A DNA stretch of 64,000 nucleotides from Costus lasius (Eukaryota; Streptophyta; Magnoliopsida; Zingiberales; Costaceae), in NCBI GenBank assembly GCA_027563935.2, contig CM050450.1, positions 31,669,439-31,733,438 of the forward strand, read 5' to 3'. Below are positions 1 through 12,200 of this stretch, piece by piece. Within the stretch, counting starts at the first letter, position 1. Every line of letters starts with the position of its first letter. The notes below the pieces were generated by a model. The model did no database searches. It was not told the DNA's origin and saw only the letters and a program-made list of their open reading frames with translations. A program made the position numbers and the translations under genes.

Positions 1-1794
1 GTCAGTATCAATGTTAAGAATCAATCAGGACTTAAGAAAGATTCTTTTTCTCACTATTTTATCTGGCTGAAAAATCCAGCAAAACAGCCCGAAAGAGTAG
101 AACTCTTTTAGTGAGATGGGATCCAGATTTCATACTTGGTCTCCGCGTCCCGCTCAGGCGAGATAAGATGCACAGAGAGTACAAGCACTAATCTCTGGTA
201 GGCTGCCCTAGCCAATCGCCAACCCGTGCTATTCCCCTTCATCTGGGCAATCCAGCAGACTGTGCCAACTGAGTTGGTACAACACAATCTCTGACCCCAC
301 AGATGGCTGCCTCCATGCGCTACCATATGCGCCACATATGTAGCCAACATGGTCAAGCTGACCCGACCTACTCCCTGGACCACCACGTGCTATGCTGAGC
401 AACGAGAAGGGATAAATCCCTACTCTGTAACACGCAGGTGTAATCCCGCACCGTCTGAAGATAGATGGACGTGCCCACTGAGTGGGTACAACACGGCTCC
501 AACGATAATCAGAACAGTGAGGTTTCGCGTCAGAAGGCTAACGAGCTTGATATTTTAGCGTTGGATTTTAACGGTCTTTTATCTTCTTCACTATCATGCA
601 ATTCCTATGGTGATAGCAGAAGATAAATAAATCATGCTGTTCTACTTATTTAAACAATAAAAGAAAGCATGGATCTTATGTGGTAAAAGCCCATAGCCTA
701 AGTAAGACCTTAAACACTTAAGTCTTAACTTGCTTTTCTTCATGGGTCTTTTGCTGCTCATTTGGCCCAAACCAGGGCCCAAGCGCCCACAGCAGCTCAG
801 GTGCGCCCACCAGGTAAATGCGCCTGGTCCCAGAGTCGAACCCTGGACCTCCCACCTGGTCTAGCCACTGCTGCATGCGCCTCTGCCAAGTGTGCTCTGT
901 GCTCTTGTCTGATTAATTTACAAATTAATCTATCTAGACAAGATTGACTCGCAGGTCAATTACATTTTATAAATTAAATGCAATGTGATGCGCAGATCAC
1001 AATTAAAAATTAATTTACAAAATAATTTCCAGGCACGCAGGCCCCAGCACAGCACACATTTAACATGGGCAGCCCACATAAGAATAAATAAACAAGCAAA
1101 TGGCATCAATCAGCATGTGATCCAAACAAGAAATTAAAACTTTTGAAAAACCCCATAGGCATCAATTTTAATTTCCTTATTTGCCCTACATCCTTACAAC
1201 GGTCCATTACTAGGGATCCACTCATCCAACCTAGTCAGATCCACTGTCCTAGCATGCACCAAGTCCTAACTGACTTGAGTCGACCAAAAGGTCAACCATG
1301 CATGCGCCAGGGCTGAACAACCACAATGTGGTCTGGCAAACGGGTGTGACCCCGGGCCTAACTCATGTGCGTTCATAGGTTGTCTCAATCAGACATCGCT
1401 ACACGCCTGTCTGCAGTCGACCTATAGCCACCAGGTGCTTGCGCACAGGTGCTATCTGGTCAACCCATCAAGGCTGTCAGATGGTCTGATCAGACTGTCT
1501 GGATCTAACCTAGGGGATGACTTCAACCCTAGTAACCCGTCTAAGGGTTTATAGTAAGGCCTTAGATCTAGTGTGAGTCGCGCAAGTATTTAAGTTTTAA
1601 GAAAACCAACAACATACAAGCGCCAACTAAAGGTAACCTCATACATGCGCCTCTAACAAAATACAAGTTTCGCCTATGATAACTTAACATGTATTTTCGC
1701 ATGTAATAAAGATCTAAGCATTGTTCGCAAACAAGGATCACAAAACATATAGCAATCATATAAATCATGCGTTAACCTAGGCTCTGATACCAAT
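1..1794 (-). other. 5' leader of element Z
   Basis: Non-coding transcribed leader between primer-binding site and gag, colinear with the leaders of A, B, E, CF and D. Read on the minus strand it holds the sister hairpins (265-277 and 474-486), the TTCGA-loop hairpin (826-849), the three-way-junction element (1252-1305) and the 12-nt palindrome GTCTGATCAGAC (1484-1495). Short open frames in it (349-558, 762-947, 1568-1768) are not conserved in start or length between copies and are not called as genes. Confidence 0.85.
1781..1792 (-). other. Primer-binding site, element Z (tRNA-iMet type)
   Basis: Minus strand reads TGGTATCAGAGC, the complement of the 3' end of plant initiator methionine tRNA, separated from the LTR end by the two bases AT, as in all sister copies. 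Confidence 0.9.
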
Positions 1795-3468
1795 TGAAGG
1801 TTAGCATGAGGGGGCGAAACCCTATCTCATAGGCGCATAAGAGAATAAAGGCAGCGGAAAGGGGGTTTCTAGATCTTGCATGCTATATGATCAACAAAAA
1901 TGACCCGATAAAATAGAGAAGGATCATACCATAGCCATTTCTAGATGGCGCCTTGGAAGCAAAGATCGAAATGGATCTTCTCCAGAGGTGACGCACACAA
2001 TTGATGTCGCCTACTCCCTTTGGCGATCCTTGTGCTAGCAAGGTCCCAAGTAGTCCTTGTCGAGTGATAGGGATGAGAACTTCTTGGCTTGGCGATTTTT
2101 CTTGTTGTCTCTTCCTCTTCTTTCACGCACGAATGCCTCAAGAGCCAAAGACGAATTGGCGACAAAGCGTGAAGGCGTGAAGAGGGAAAACGTGAAACGT
2201 GGTCACGTTGAGAAGTGCTATCCAAAAATAGCATATAACTTCTCCACATGCAATCTTGGGTTTACCCCAATCGCAAACTCCACTTCACCTTTGAACCACG
2301 CGCTCATCCATGAGCCGGTTCATTTTGAATTTGGTTCAATAACCAAATAAACCAAGCCATAAGTCTAGATCACATTAAAACCCTAAGGCTCCAGATCTGA
2401 CCGTTCATCTCTTTGATGCTCCTGATCTCACCGATCTAGCATCCAATCTCTCAATCGAAGCTTACCGATCTCAAGCCCTAATCAATCAAACATGATCAGA
2501 CCAGATCTCACTTACAATCAGAGATTAAATCCCTTTAAACTGAACCCAAACAATTCAGTCCACACGATCTGACTTAAGTAAGCCATATCATCAAATTGTG
2601 CGACCCTGAGGGTTTCCTTTAAATGTCGGTAACGATAACTCACATTATCACGATCAGTGAGGGGTATCTAGCAACACATCACTGTCTCCCGATATAAAGA
2701 AAAGAGTCTTCCAAGACTACACCCAAAAACAGCACAAGTGTGAATCAACTCACTAGGCATGCATAATTCCTTTGCCACTGGATGTTCTTATTGGACAAGC
2801 GTGTCAAGCCTGTAACTCCAATATGATGAGCATGATTAGATCAGATGAACATAGTCACCTGGGTATGGCCATACACTTTCTCAATCATCTCATCCAGGGG
2901 GGCCCCTTTAGAACATCACACTCCTTGAACAAGGAGACGGCAATCCTATATCTATCACTAGTGCCCTAACCTGACTCAAGCTCATCATCCAAGATAGTCT
3001 ATAATCATTATATTTCAAATGATATTGAACTACCTCAAAACAATGACAATCATCATTTAGAAAACACAAGTGATCTCAAGTCAAAGGAAATGTGCCACTT
3101 GTCGCATTCAAGGATTATTCACATTGTGACAAGCAATTGAATATCCTAGTAGGGTCTGTCCAGTACATCCAATGTACCCATGAGTCTACATCTTATTCCA
3201 TGCTCGAAGCATCCTATAAGATTAGAACACATATTAGTCTCAATCATATCAAGGCTGTCTCATGTTCACTAAGATATATCGACTAAGGACTTAACTGCAT
3301 GTCAGCCTAGCTGAACAGCTTTGAGACATTATTCAGAAGTACAATTATTGCAGCAGACAATATAACAACCTGAATAACAACCATGCCTTTATAAACATAA
3401 GAGTTTATTACATGATACTGATACAATCCCAAGGCCTCAAACATTAGCCTTAAGGGCATACCCCAACA
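1795..3468 (-). repeat. 5' LTR of element Z
   Basis: 1,674 bp bounded by TG and CA on the minus strand (TGTTGGGG start at 3468, TTCA end at 1795). It shares the family's internal blocks: an 18-bp hairpin at 2216-2233 (TGCTAT/ATAGCA around a T-rich, TATA-like run) and the palindrome GTATGGCCATAC at 2863-2874. The outer tip at 1795-1815 differs from the other copies and lacks the C-run/G-run terminal hairpin. The open frames inside it are shadows. Confidence 0.92.
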
Positions 3469-3469
3469 G

Positions 3470-5551
3470 TTTGTTGAGGGATTCTCCAAGCTGGCGGGTT
3501 CTTTAACTAAATTGACCAGAAAGGAGGCCAAGTTTAATTGGGATGACAAGTGTGAAGAGAGCTTTCAGGAACTGAAGAGGAGGTTGACTAGTACACCGAT
3601 CCTCATTATTCCTAGTGATGGGGAAAGGTTTACTGTCTATACGGATGCTTCGGGCAAAGGGTTGGGTTGTGTCTTGATGCAGAAGGGTTCTGTGGTAGCC
3701 TATGCTTCGAGACAACTGACGGAGTATGAGTTGAACTACCCTACTCATGACTTAGAGTTGGCGGCCGTAGTCTTTGCTCTGAAGATATGGCGTCACTATT
3801 TGTTGGGTCAAGAGTTTGATCTGTTCACTGACCACCAGAGTCTCAAGTACATCTTCACTCAGAAGGAGTTGAACATGAGACAAAGAAGATGGATGGAGTT
3901 GATCAAAAACTATGACTTCTCTATTCTGTATCAGGCTGGAAAGGCCAATGTAGTGGCTGATGCACTGAGCAGACATCCAGTAACTTCAGTAGCGGCACTA
4001 CGGGTCAGTGAGTGGCAGTTACTTCAGGAGTTCAGCGATCTCAGGATCAGTGTTTCTCCTAGAGTTCAGTCGGGTTATGTGGCTTTCCTCAGAGTACAGT
4101 CTACTTTGTTGCAGAAAATCAGAGATCAGCAGTCAGTGGATCCGAAATTAGTACAGATCAGGGATAGTTTGGATGCGGGTACAGTTCAGGATTTTAGCTT
4201 GTCTGATGATGGTGTTCTTCGGTTTCGTGGAAGGGTGTGTGTCCCTGAGGAACCAAGCTTGAGGAAAGAAATATTGGAGGATAGCCATAATTCCAAATAT
4301 TCTCTACATCCTGGCGTGACTAAGATGTATCAGGACCTCAAGAAAAGCTTTTGGTGGCCGGGTATGAAGAAAGAGGTAATTGATTTTGTCTCTAGGTGTT
4401 TAACCTGTCAGACGGTAAAGGCTGAACACCAGAAACCTGGTGGTTTGTTGCAGCCCCTTCCTATTCCTGAGTGGAAGTGGGAATGCATCAGTATGGATTT
4501 TGTATGTGGTTTGCCCAGAACCAGATTGGGACATGATGCTATTTGGGTGATTGTTGATAGACTCACTAAATCAGCCCACTTTCTCCCGATCAAGATGACT
4601 TATCCTTTAGAGAGATTGGCTAGGTTGTACATTGATGAGATAGTCAGACTGCATGGAGTGCCTGTTGATATTGTGTCTGATAGGGACTCTCGGTTTCTGT
4701 CCAGGTTTTGGAAGAGCTTACAGGAGGGTTTGGGTACTAAGCTGAGTTTTAGTACAGCATATCATCCTCAGCCTGATGGCCAGACGGAGCGTACTATCCA
4801 GACTCTAGAAGACCTGTTGAGAGCTTATGTGGTTGATTGGAGTTCCGAGTGGAACCGGGATCTATCTTTGATAGAGTTCACCTATAATAATAGCTTCCAC
4901 TCCACTATTCAGATGGCTCCTTATGAGGCTTTGTATGGAAGAAGGTGTAGGACTCCCTTGTGTTGGGAGGAGACTGGTGATAGATTGATTTTGAGATCTG
5001 ATGCAGTATAGGAAACTACTGATAAGGTCAGAGAGATTCAGGATAAACTGAAGATTGCTCGGGACAGGCAGAAGAGTTATGCTGATGACCGTCGTCGTTC
5101 CCTGGAGTTTGTGGTAGGGGATCATGTTTTCTTAAAGGTGTCACCTACTAAGGGTGTTATGAGGTTTGGCAAAAAGGGCAAGCTGAGCCCTAGGTTTGTA
5201 GGCCCTTTTGACATTATTGAGAGAATTGGTCCAGTGGCTTACAGGTTAGCTTTACCTCCTGCTATGGATCATGTGCATAATGTGTTCCATGTTTCTACTT
5301 TGAGGAAATATCATCCTGATCCATCTCATGTATTGGAATTGGAACCTCTTCAGATTCAGAGTGATTTGACCTTTGAGGAAAAACCTCTCCGGATTGTGGA
5401 TAGGAAGGATAAAGTTCTGAGGAACAAGTCAATACCTTTGGTAAAGGTTATCTGGGGAAATCAGTCGGTTGAGGAGGCGACCTGGGAGACTGAAGCGGAT
5501 ATGAGGAAATTTTATGCTTATCTTTTTGATGATATGAATGTTGAGCTTTAG
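3470..5551 (+). pseudogene. Gypsy pol fragment: RNase H, integrase, chromodomain
   Basis: The frame is open from 3470 in the RT-RNase H connection (FVEGFSKLAGSLTKLT), so no native start is present. Going along: RNase H with YTDASG at about residue 57 from 3470 and TDHQSL further on; the integrase H2C2 zinc domain (HPG...CLTCQ); the integrase core with MDF, VSDRDSRF and the HPQPDGQTER block supplying the D, D, E residues; then a C-terminal tail with IWGNQSVEEATWE, a chromodomain-type motif of chromoviruses (Tekay/Del-like is my best guess). One TAG stop at 5009-5011 breaks it in the integrase C-terminal region; the frame then continues unchanged to TAG at 5549-5551. The context suggests a CAG to TAG change. 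Non-functional: 5' truncated and stopped. Confidence 0.93.
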
Positions 5552-5568
5552 AGGACTAAAGCTTTATA

Positions 5569-5580
5569 AGGAGGGAGGGA
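5569..5580 (+). other. Polypurine tract of the gypsy element
   Basis: AGGAGGGAGGGA lies directly before the LTR start TGTAAGATCC, as expected for the plus-strand primer. Confidence 0.8.
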
Positions 5581-5911
5581 TGTAAGATCCAAGGATCTTA
5601 AGTCCTGGTAAGTACTATTTTTGATTTAAATAAAATCATTGGCTGTGATATTTTGTTTTGATTTAAATAAAATTATTTACTGTGATATTTTTCCTATGTA
5701 TTGATTGTTAATTTATAACTAATTAATTAGAGTTTAATGGTTGTTAATTTTAATTAATTAATTAGCTTATTGGATGTTAGTTTAAGTGAACTAATTAATT
5801 AGAGTTTATTGGATGTTGGTTTAATCCTTATTGGATTTTCACTTAAACTATGGGTTATTGGGTTTACACTTAAATTAGATGGATTTTGAGTTTAAAATTT
5901 GAATAAATTAG
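5581..5911 (+). repeat. Gypsy 3' LTR, truncated
   Basis: AT-rich LTR fragment of 331 bp beginning TGTAAGATCC. It contains diverged short direct repeats: two blocks with TTTAAATAAAAT and CTGTGATATTTT near 5626-5690, then several units built on TAATTAATTAGAGTTTA and TATTGGATGTT between 5720 and 5840. The right end is lost at the junction with the copia LTR at 5912. Confidence 0.75.
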
Positions 5912-7292
5912 TTAAGCAGCGGAAGAGGGTTTCTAGGGGATCGGATTCATGCATAACATATGATCAACTTTTTAAACCAATTGCAAACATAGAAGATGTC
6001 ATACCGATGCCATTTCTAGATGGCGACTTGGAAGCAGAGAGCGATAGGGATCTCCTCCAAAGGATGCGCACACAAGATGAAGAAGTCGCCTACTCCGATG
6101 GTGCTCCTTGTGCTAGCAAGGTTCCAAGAGGTCCTTGTCGTATGGAAGGGAAGAGAGAACCTTTTCTTTGCTTGGCGATTTGCTTCTTGTCGTCAACCCC
6201 AAAAACACTCGAATGAGAGAGCCACGCGAGGAAGGAGCGACAATAGGCGTGAAGAGAAGCTATCGTGAGGCGTGGTCACGATTTGGAAACATGGTTTCCA
6301 AAAATAGTAAACCACTCTCTTCATGCGACCATGGGATTACCCCAAGCGCATACTCCTCTCCACTTGAACCATGCACTCACTTGATGAGCTGGTTCAATTT
6401 CAGTTTGGTCCAAGACCAATTAACCCAAGCGATTTGGTCTAGATCACAATTAAACCCTAAGGCTCCAGATCCAACCGTTCATCTCTTGATGCTCCTGATC
6501 TCACCGATCTAGCATCCATTCTCTCGATCGAAGCTTACCGATCTCAAGCCCTAATCAATCAAACATGATCAGACCAGATCTCACTTACAATCAGAGATTA
6601 AATCCTTTCAAACTGAACCCAAACAATTCAGTCCATACGATCTGACTTAAGTAAGCCATATCATCAAATTGTGCGACCCTGAGGGTTTTCTTTAAATGTC
6701 GGTAACGATAACTCACGTTATCACGATCAGTGAGGGGTATCTAGCAACACATCACTGTCTCCCGATATAAAGAAAAGAGTCTTCCAAGACTACACCCAAA
6801 CCACAGCATAAGTGTGAATCCACTTCACAAGGCATGCAAGTTTCCTTTGCCACTGGATGTTCTTATTGGACAAGTGTGTCAAGCTTGTAGCTCCAATATG
6901 ATGAGCATGATTAGATCAGATGATCATAGTCACCTGGGTATGGCCATACACTTTCTCAATCATCTCATCCAGGGGGGCCCCTTTAGAACATCACACTCCA
7001 ATCAAGGAGACGGCAATCCTATATCTATCACTAGCGCCCTAACATGACTCAAGTTCACCATCCAAGATAGTCTATAACCATTATGTTTCAAATGGTATTG
7101 AACTACCTCAAAACAATGACAATCATCATTTAGAAACACAAGTGATCTCAAGTCAGAGGAAATGTGCCACTTGTTGCAATCAAGGATTATTCACATTGTG
7201 ACAAGCAATTGAATATCCTAGTAGGGTCTGTCCAGTACATCCAATGTACCCATGAGTCTACATCTTATTCCATGCTCGAAGCATCCTATAAG

Positions 7293-7297
7293 ATTAG
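7293..7297. repeat. Target-site duplication ATTAG (left copy)
   Basis: Identical to 8968-8972; the pair brackets the solo LTR exactly. Confidence 0.93.
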
Positions 7298-8967
7298 TGC
7301 AGGGAACCCCTTTCATGAGGGGTGCGAAACCCTAAAGTGGTGCAATATGATAGGCAGCGGATTCAAGGGTCGAAGAGCATGCATTATATGATCAACTTTC
7401 GAAACATGAATAGAGAAGATGCGATTCATACCATAGCCATTTCAAGATGGCGCCTTGGAAGCAAGAGAACAACGAAGGTCTCCTCCAAATCGTCACACAC
7501 AAGATGAGCGACGGCTTGCTTCTTGTCGTCCCTTGTGCTAGCAAGGATCGTCCAAGATGTCTTTGATCGAAAGGAAAGGGATGGAGATGTCGATCTCTCT
7601 TGGCCGAATCTTCCTCTATGCTTCAAGTTGTCGCCGCACACCAAAAGTGTCAAGAGGAATGAGTTTGAGTGACGAGAATAGAGAACCCTCTATTCGAACG
7701 TGAGCCATCTCCAAGTGGAGATCATGGTTACTAAAAATAGCAACCACTCATCGCTCCAATGTTCACGCCAAGTGAACATGTCGCCACGCCTTGAACCATG
7801 CGCTCATTTCATGAGCTGGTTCAATTTGGTTCGGTTTAAGAACCAATCAAGCCAAGCAATCAAGTCTGGATCTCAAATAAACCCTAAGGCTCCAGATCTA
7901 ACCGTTGATCCCTTGATGCTTCTGATCTCACCGATCTAGCATCTATTCTCTCGATCGAAGCTTACCGATCTCAAGCCCTAATCAATCAAACATGATCAGA
8001 CCAGATCTCACTTACAATCAGAGATCAAATCCCTTTAAACTGAACTTAAACAATTCAGTCCACACGATCTGACTTAAGTAAGCCATATCATCAAATTGTG
8101 CGACCCTGAGGGTTTCCTTTAAATGTCGGTAACGATAACTCACGTCATCACGATCAGTGAGGGGTATCTAGCAACACATCACTGTCTCCCGATATAAAGA
8201 AAAGAGTCTTCCAAGACTACACCCAAAAACAGCACAAGTGTGAATCAACTCACTAGGCATGCATATTTCCTTTGCCACTGGATGTTCTTATTGGACAAGC
8301 GTGTCAAGCTTGTAACTCCAATATGATGAGCATGATTAGAACAGATGAACACTGTCACCTGGGTATGGCCATACTCTTTTCTCAATCATCTCATCCAGGG
8401 GGCCCCTTTAAACATCACACTCCTTAAACAAGGAGACGGCAATCCTTTATCTATCATTAGTGCCCTAACCTGATTCAAGCTCACCATCCAAGATAGTCTA
8501 TAATCATTATGTTTCAAATGATATTGAACTACCTCAAAACAATGACAATCATCATTTAGAAAACACAAGTGATCTCAAGTCAGAGGAAATGTGCCACTTG
8601 TCGCAATCAAGGATTATTCACATTGTGACAAGCAACTGAATATCCTAGTAGGGTCTGTCCAGTACATCCAATGTACCCATGAGTCTACATCTTATTCCAT
8701 GCTCGAAGCATCCTATAAGATTAGAACACATATTAGTCTCAATCATATCAAGGCTGTCTCATGTTCACCAAGATATCTCGACTAAGGACTTTATTGCATG
8801 TCAGCCTAGCTGAACAGCTTTGAGACATTATTCAGAAGTACACTTATTACAGCAGACAAGGTAACAACCTGAATAACAACCATGCCTTTATAAACATAAG
8901 AGTTTATTACATGATACTGATACAATCCCAAGGCCTCAAACATTAGGCTTAAGGGCATACCCCAACA
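7298..8967 (-). repeat. Solo LTR of the copia family, inserted in A's 3' LTR
   Basis: 1,670 bp complete LTR (TG...CA) with no internal region, flanked by perfect 5-bp duplications ATTAG at 7293-7297 and 8968-8972. It most likely arose by LTR-LTR recombination of a full element. It belongs to the subtype whose hairpin stem is GGTTACTA/TAGCAACC (7726-7745), close to element H. Confidence 0.95.
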
Positions 8968-8972
8968 ATTAG
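8968..8972. repeat. Target-site duplication ATTAG (right copy)
   Basis: Identical to 7293-7297; A's 3' LTR resumes here. Confidence 0.93.
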
Positions 8973-9215
8973 AACACATATTAGTCTCAATCATATCAAG
9001 GTTGTCTCATGTTCACCAAGATATCTTGACTAAGGACTTTACTGCATGTCAGCCCAGCTGAACAGCATTGAGACATTATTCAGAAGTATATGTATTGCAG
9101 CAGATAATATAACAAACTGAATAACAACCATTGCCTTTATAAACATAAGAGTTTATACATGATACTGTTACAATCCCAAGGCCTCAAACATTAGCCTTAA
9201 GGGCATACCCCAACA

Positions 9216-9226
9216 ATCTCCCACTT
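9216..9226 (-). other. Polypurine tract, element A
   Basis: Minus strand AAGTGGGAGAT directly upstream of the 3' LTR start. The same tract is at 17943-17953 (B), 25337-25347 (CF), 38202-38212 (E) and 36339-36349 (D, plus). Confidence 0.88.
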
Positions 9227-9235
9227 GCACTTAAT

Positions 9236-12200
9236 CTAATGGTTGAGAAATCTCAAACCCATATTATTACAGTGCTTCTCATGCTTCTGCTGCGCCAGAG
9301 GCTTAGTAAGCGGGTCTGCCAGATTGTCATCTGTATGAACCTTGCAGACTTTGATCTCGCCACGATCTATGATCTCCCTGATCAAGTGAAACCGTCTCTG
9401 TATGTGCTTGCACTTCTGGTGCGACCGTGGTTCCTTTGCTTGTGCGATTGCTCCAGTGTTATCACAGAAGATAACCAAAGGATCTGCACTCGAAGGAACA
9501 ACACCAAGTTCTTGAACGAACTTACGAATCCACACTGCCTCCTTGGATGCTTCCGAGGCTGCTACATACTCGGCTTCTGTGGTAGAATCAGCAACAATTG
9601 ACTGTTTGAAACTTTTCCACACCACTGCTCCTCCATTCAAGCTAAAAACATAGCCTGATTGCGATCGGAAATCATCCTGGTCAGACTGGAATGAAGCGTC
9701 AGAATATCCTTCTATACTGAGTTCTTCCTGACCACCATACACCAAGAACATATCTTTGGTCCTCCGAAGATATTTTAAAATGTTCTTGACTGCAATCCAG
9801 TGCGCCATACCTGGATTACTTTGGAACCGACTGGTCACGCTTAACCCGTAAGCGACGTCTGGGCGAGTACACAACATCGCATACATAATGGATCCAATAG
9901 CCGAAGCATAAGGCGTATTGTCCATTTCATCTTTCTCAGTCTGTGTTTGTGGACACTGACTCTTCGAAAGATTCAGACCATGTCTGACTGGAAGATATCC
10001 TCTTTTAGAATTCTCTAAATGAAATCTCTCCAGGACTTTATCGATGTAAGTACTCTGGCACAGCCCGAGAAGCCTCTTAGATCTATCCCTGTAGATCTTC
10101 ACACCTAATACATAGGCTGCTTCTCCTAAATCTTTCATCTGGAAACATTTCCTTAACCATGCCTTAACCGCATGCAGTTTAGGAATATCGTTTCCAATGA
10201 TTAAGATATCATCGACGTTGAGGACTAGGAAAGTAATCACGCTCCCACTAAACCTCTTATATACACACGGGTCATCCTCGTTCTTGATGAAACCAAATTC
10301 AGAGATTGATTCATCAAAACGAATATTCCAGCTTCTCGATGCTTGTTTAAGTCCATAAATAGACTTCTTTAACTTGCATATTTTATGACGATCTGATGGA
10401 TTAGTGAAACCTTCAGGTTGTGTCATATACACATCCTCATCCAGATTTCCATTAAGGAAAGCTGTCTTCACATCCATTTGCCAGATCTCATAATCATAAT
10501 ATGCTGCTATCGCGAAAAGAATCCGAATAGACTTAAACATAGCTACAGGTGAGAAAGTTTCATCATAATCTATCCCGTAGATTTGTTTGAAACCTTTCGC
10601 AACTAGCCTGCCTTTATAGGTAACCACGTTACCATCCATGTCAATCTTCTTCTTGAAGATCCATTTACAGCCTATAGGGATAACTCCCGGAGGCGGATCA
10701 ACCAAATCCCAGACTTGGTTATCTGACATGGAGTCCATCTCGGCGCGCATAGCTTCAAGCCATCTCGCTGAATCCGGTCCACTGACCGCATCCGCATAAG
10801 TGAGGGGTTCATCATTATCAATGATGTAGACTCCATCATAGCGCTTAGGCTGTCGACGGATCCTTCCCGATCTTCGCGGTTCCCGTGATATCTGAGCCTC
10901 AGGTTGTTCAGTAACCTGTTCTACCGGCTCAGGCTCATCCAACTGTGCTTGACCACTTTGTCCTTCCTCTGGATTCTCATCCAGCTTTATTTCTCTCCCA
11001 CTGGCCTCTTGCAGAAGAAACTCCTTCTCAAGAAATATGGCCGTCCGAGTAACAAACACCTTGTTCTCTTTCGGATCGTAGAAATAATAACCCTTAGTTT
11101 CCTTAGGGTAACCGACAAAGATACATTTCTCAGATCTGCTCTCTAGTTTTCCAGAGGCGAGCTTTTTGACATAAGCCTCGCAGCCCCAGATCCTGATAAA
11201 TGTCAAGCTAGGCTGTTTCCCATACCATAATTCATATGGGGTCTTTGAAACTGCCTTGGATGGCACTCGGTTTAGTACCTTTGCAGCTGTCTCCAGTGCA
11301 AATCCCCAAAAGGAGTAAGGTAGAGTAGCTTGACTCATCATAGAACGAACCATATCCAATAAGGTTCTGTTCCTCCTCTCAGACACACCATTCCATTGCG
11401 GTGTTCCTGGTGGAGTGAGCTGTGAGATAATCCCACACTCCTTTAGATAGTCAGTAAACTCTCGACTTAGGTATTCTCCACCTCGATCAGAACGAAGTGC
11501 CTTGATATTTCGGCCAAGCTGATTCTGTACTTCATTCTTGAACTCTTTGAACTTGTCAAATGATTCACTTTTATGTCTCATAAGATAGACATAACCATAC
11601 CTACTGAAATTATCAGTGAAGGTAATGAAGTACTGATAGCCACCTCTGGCATGTTTACTAAAAGGCCCACACACATCACTGTGTATAAGGTCAAGTAAAC
11701 CTGAAGTCCTTTGACCTTTATGAAGAAAAGGCGACTTCGTCATTTTGCCCATCAAACAAGCTTTGCATGTATCAATCTCCTCATAGGAGAATGATCCCAG
11801 CAGTCCATAATCATGCAACCGCTTAATGCGTTTCTTGTTAATATGACCTAAACGACTATGCCATAGCAAGGTGCTGTCATCAGCATATTTGGCTTTCTTA
11901 TTATCAATATTGTGTATAGAACATTCCATGTCCAACATGAATAACCCATTGTTAATTGAACCAGTAGCATAAACAATATTATCTAAAGAAAGAACACACT
12001 TTGAAATATTGCATTCAAAGGAAAACCCCTTCCTGACAAGAGCAGGAATGGAGATAATATTTTTAGTAATGCTGGGAACAAAGTAACAATTGTCTAGTTC
12101 CAATACAAGTCCAGATGGTAAAGAGATGAAATAGTCTCCTACAGCAACAGCAGCAACCCGTGCCCCGTTTCCAACTCGTAGGTCCACCTCATGCTGTCCC

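Larger units (their letters stand above)
1..3468 (-). mobile_element. Copia family-1 element Z, 5' part (leader and 5' LTR)
   Basis: Minus-strand element entering from the left edge. The window begins about 50 bases upstream of where gag starts in sister copies (compare the sequence just after 13140 and 42130), so the whole coding region lies to the left. Present here are the leader (1-1794), the primer-binding site (1781-1792) and the 5' LTR (1795-3468). Its right end abuts gypsy pol in mid-codon context at 3469, so Z is inserted in that gypsy element. The first five bases of the flank, GTTTG at 3469-3473, are the expected right copy of the target duplication; the left copy is outside the window. 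Confidence 0.9.
3469..5911 (+). mobile_element. Ty3/gypsy chromovirus, right-hand fragment (pol 3' part and partial 3' LTR)
   Basis: Plus-strand fragment of a gypsy element. Its left side is cut by element Z at 3469, in the RT/RNase H connection region. Pol is followed by a purine tract (about 5569-5580) and an LTR starting TGTAAGATCC at 5581. The LTR is cut at 5911, where the A copia LTR begins without its own first 52 bases. The left half of the element (gag, protease, most of RT) should lie beyond Z, outside the window. Confidence 0.9.
5912..9215 (-). repeat. 3' LTR of element A, interrupted by a solo LTR
   Basis: Two pieces, 5912-7297 and 8973-9215, rejoin seamlessly once the inserted solo LTR and one ATTAG copy are removed. 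The outermost 52 bases are missing: 5912 aligns with 15001 in the 5' LTR. The junction with gypsy LTR DNA lies just after an AAAATTT run also present next to the breakpoint in the intact LTR, a possible microhomology. Confidence 0.9.

Noticed and set aside
349..558. Leader frames (VKLTRPTPWTTTCYAEQ..., AHMVAHGGSHLW..., PSDAKPHCSDYRW...)
   Set aside because: Overlapping on both strands, with varying starts and lengths between copies; the conserved signal there is the hairpins, not a protein.
3092..3286. A 64-codon frame (PLVAFKDYSHCDKQ...) repeated in nearly every LTR on the antisense side
   Set aside because: It recurs because the LTRs are near-identical. Most copies begin with GTG, amino-acid changes are not biased to synonymous sites by eye, and it lies antisense to the LTR.
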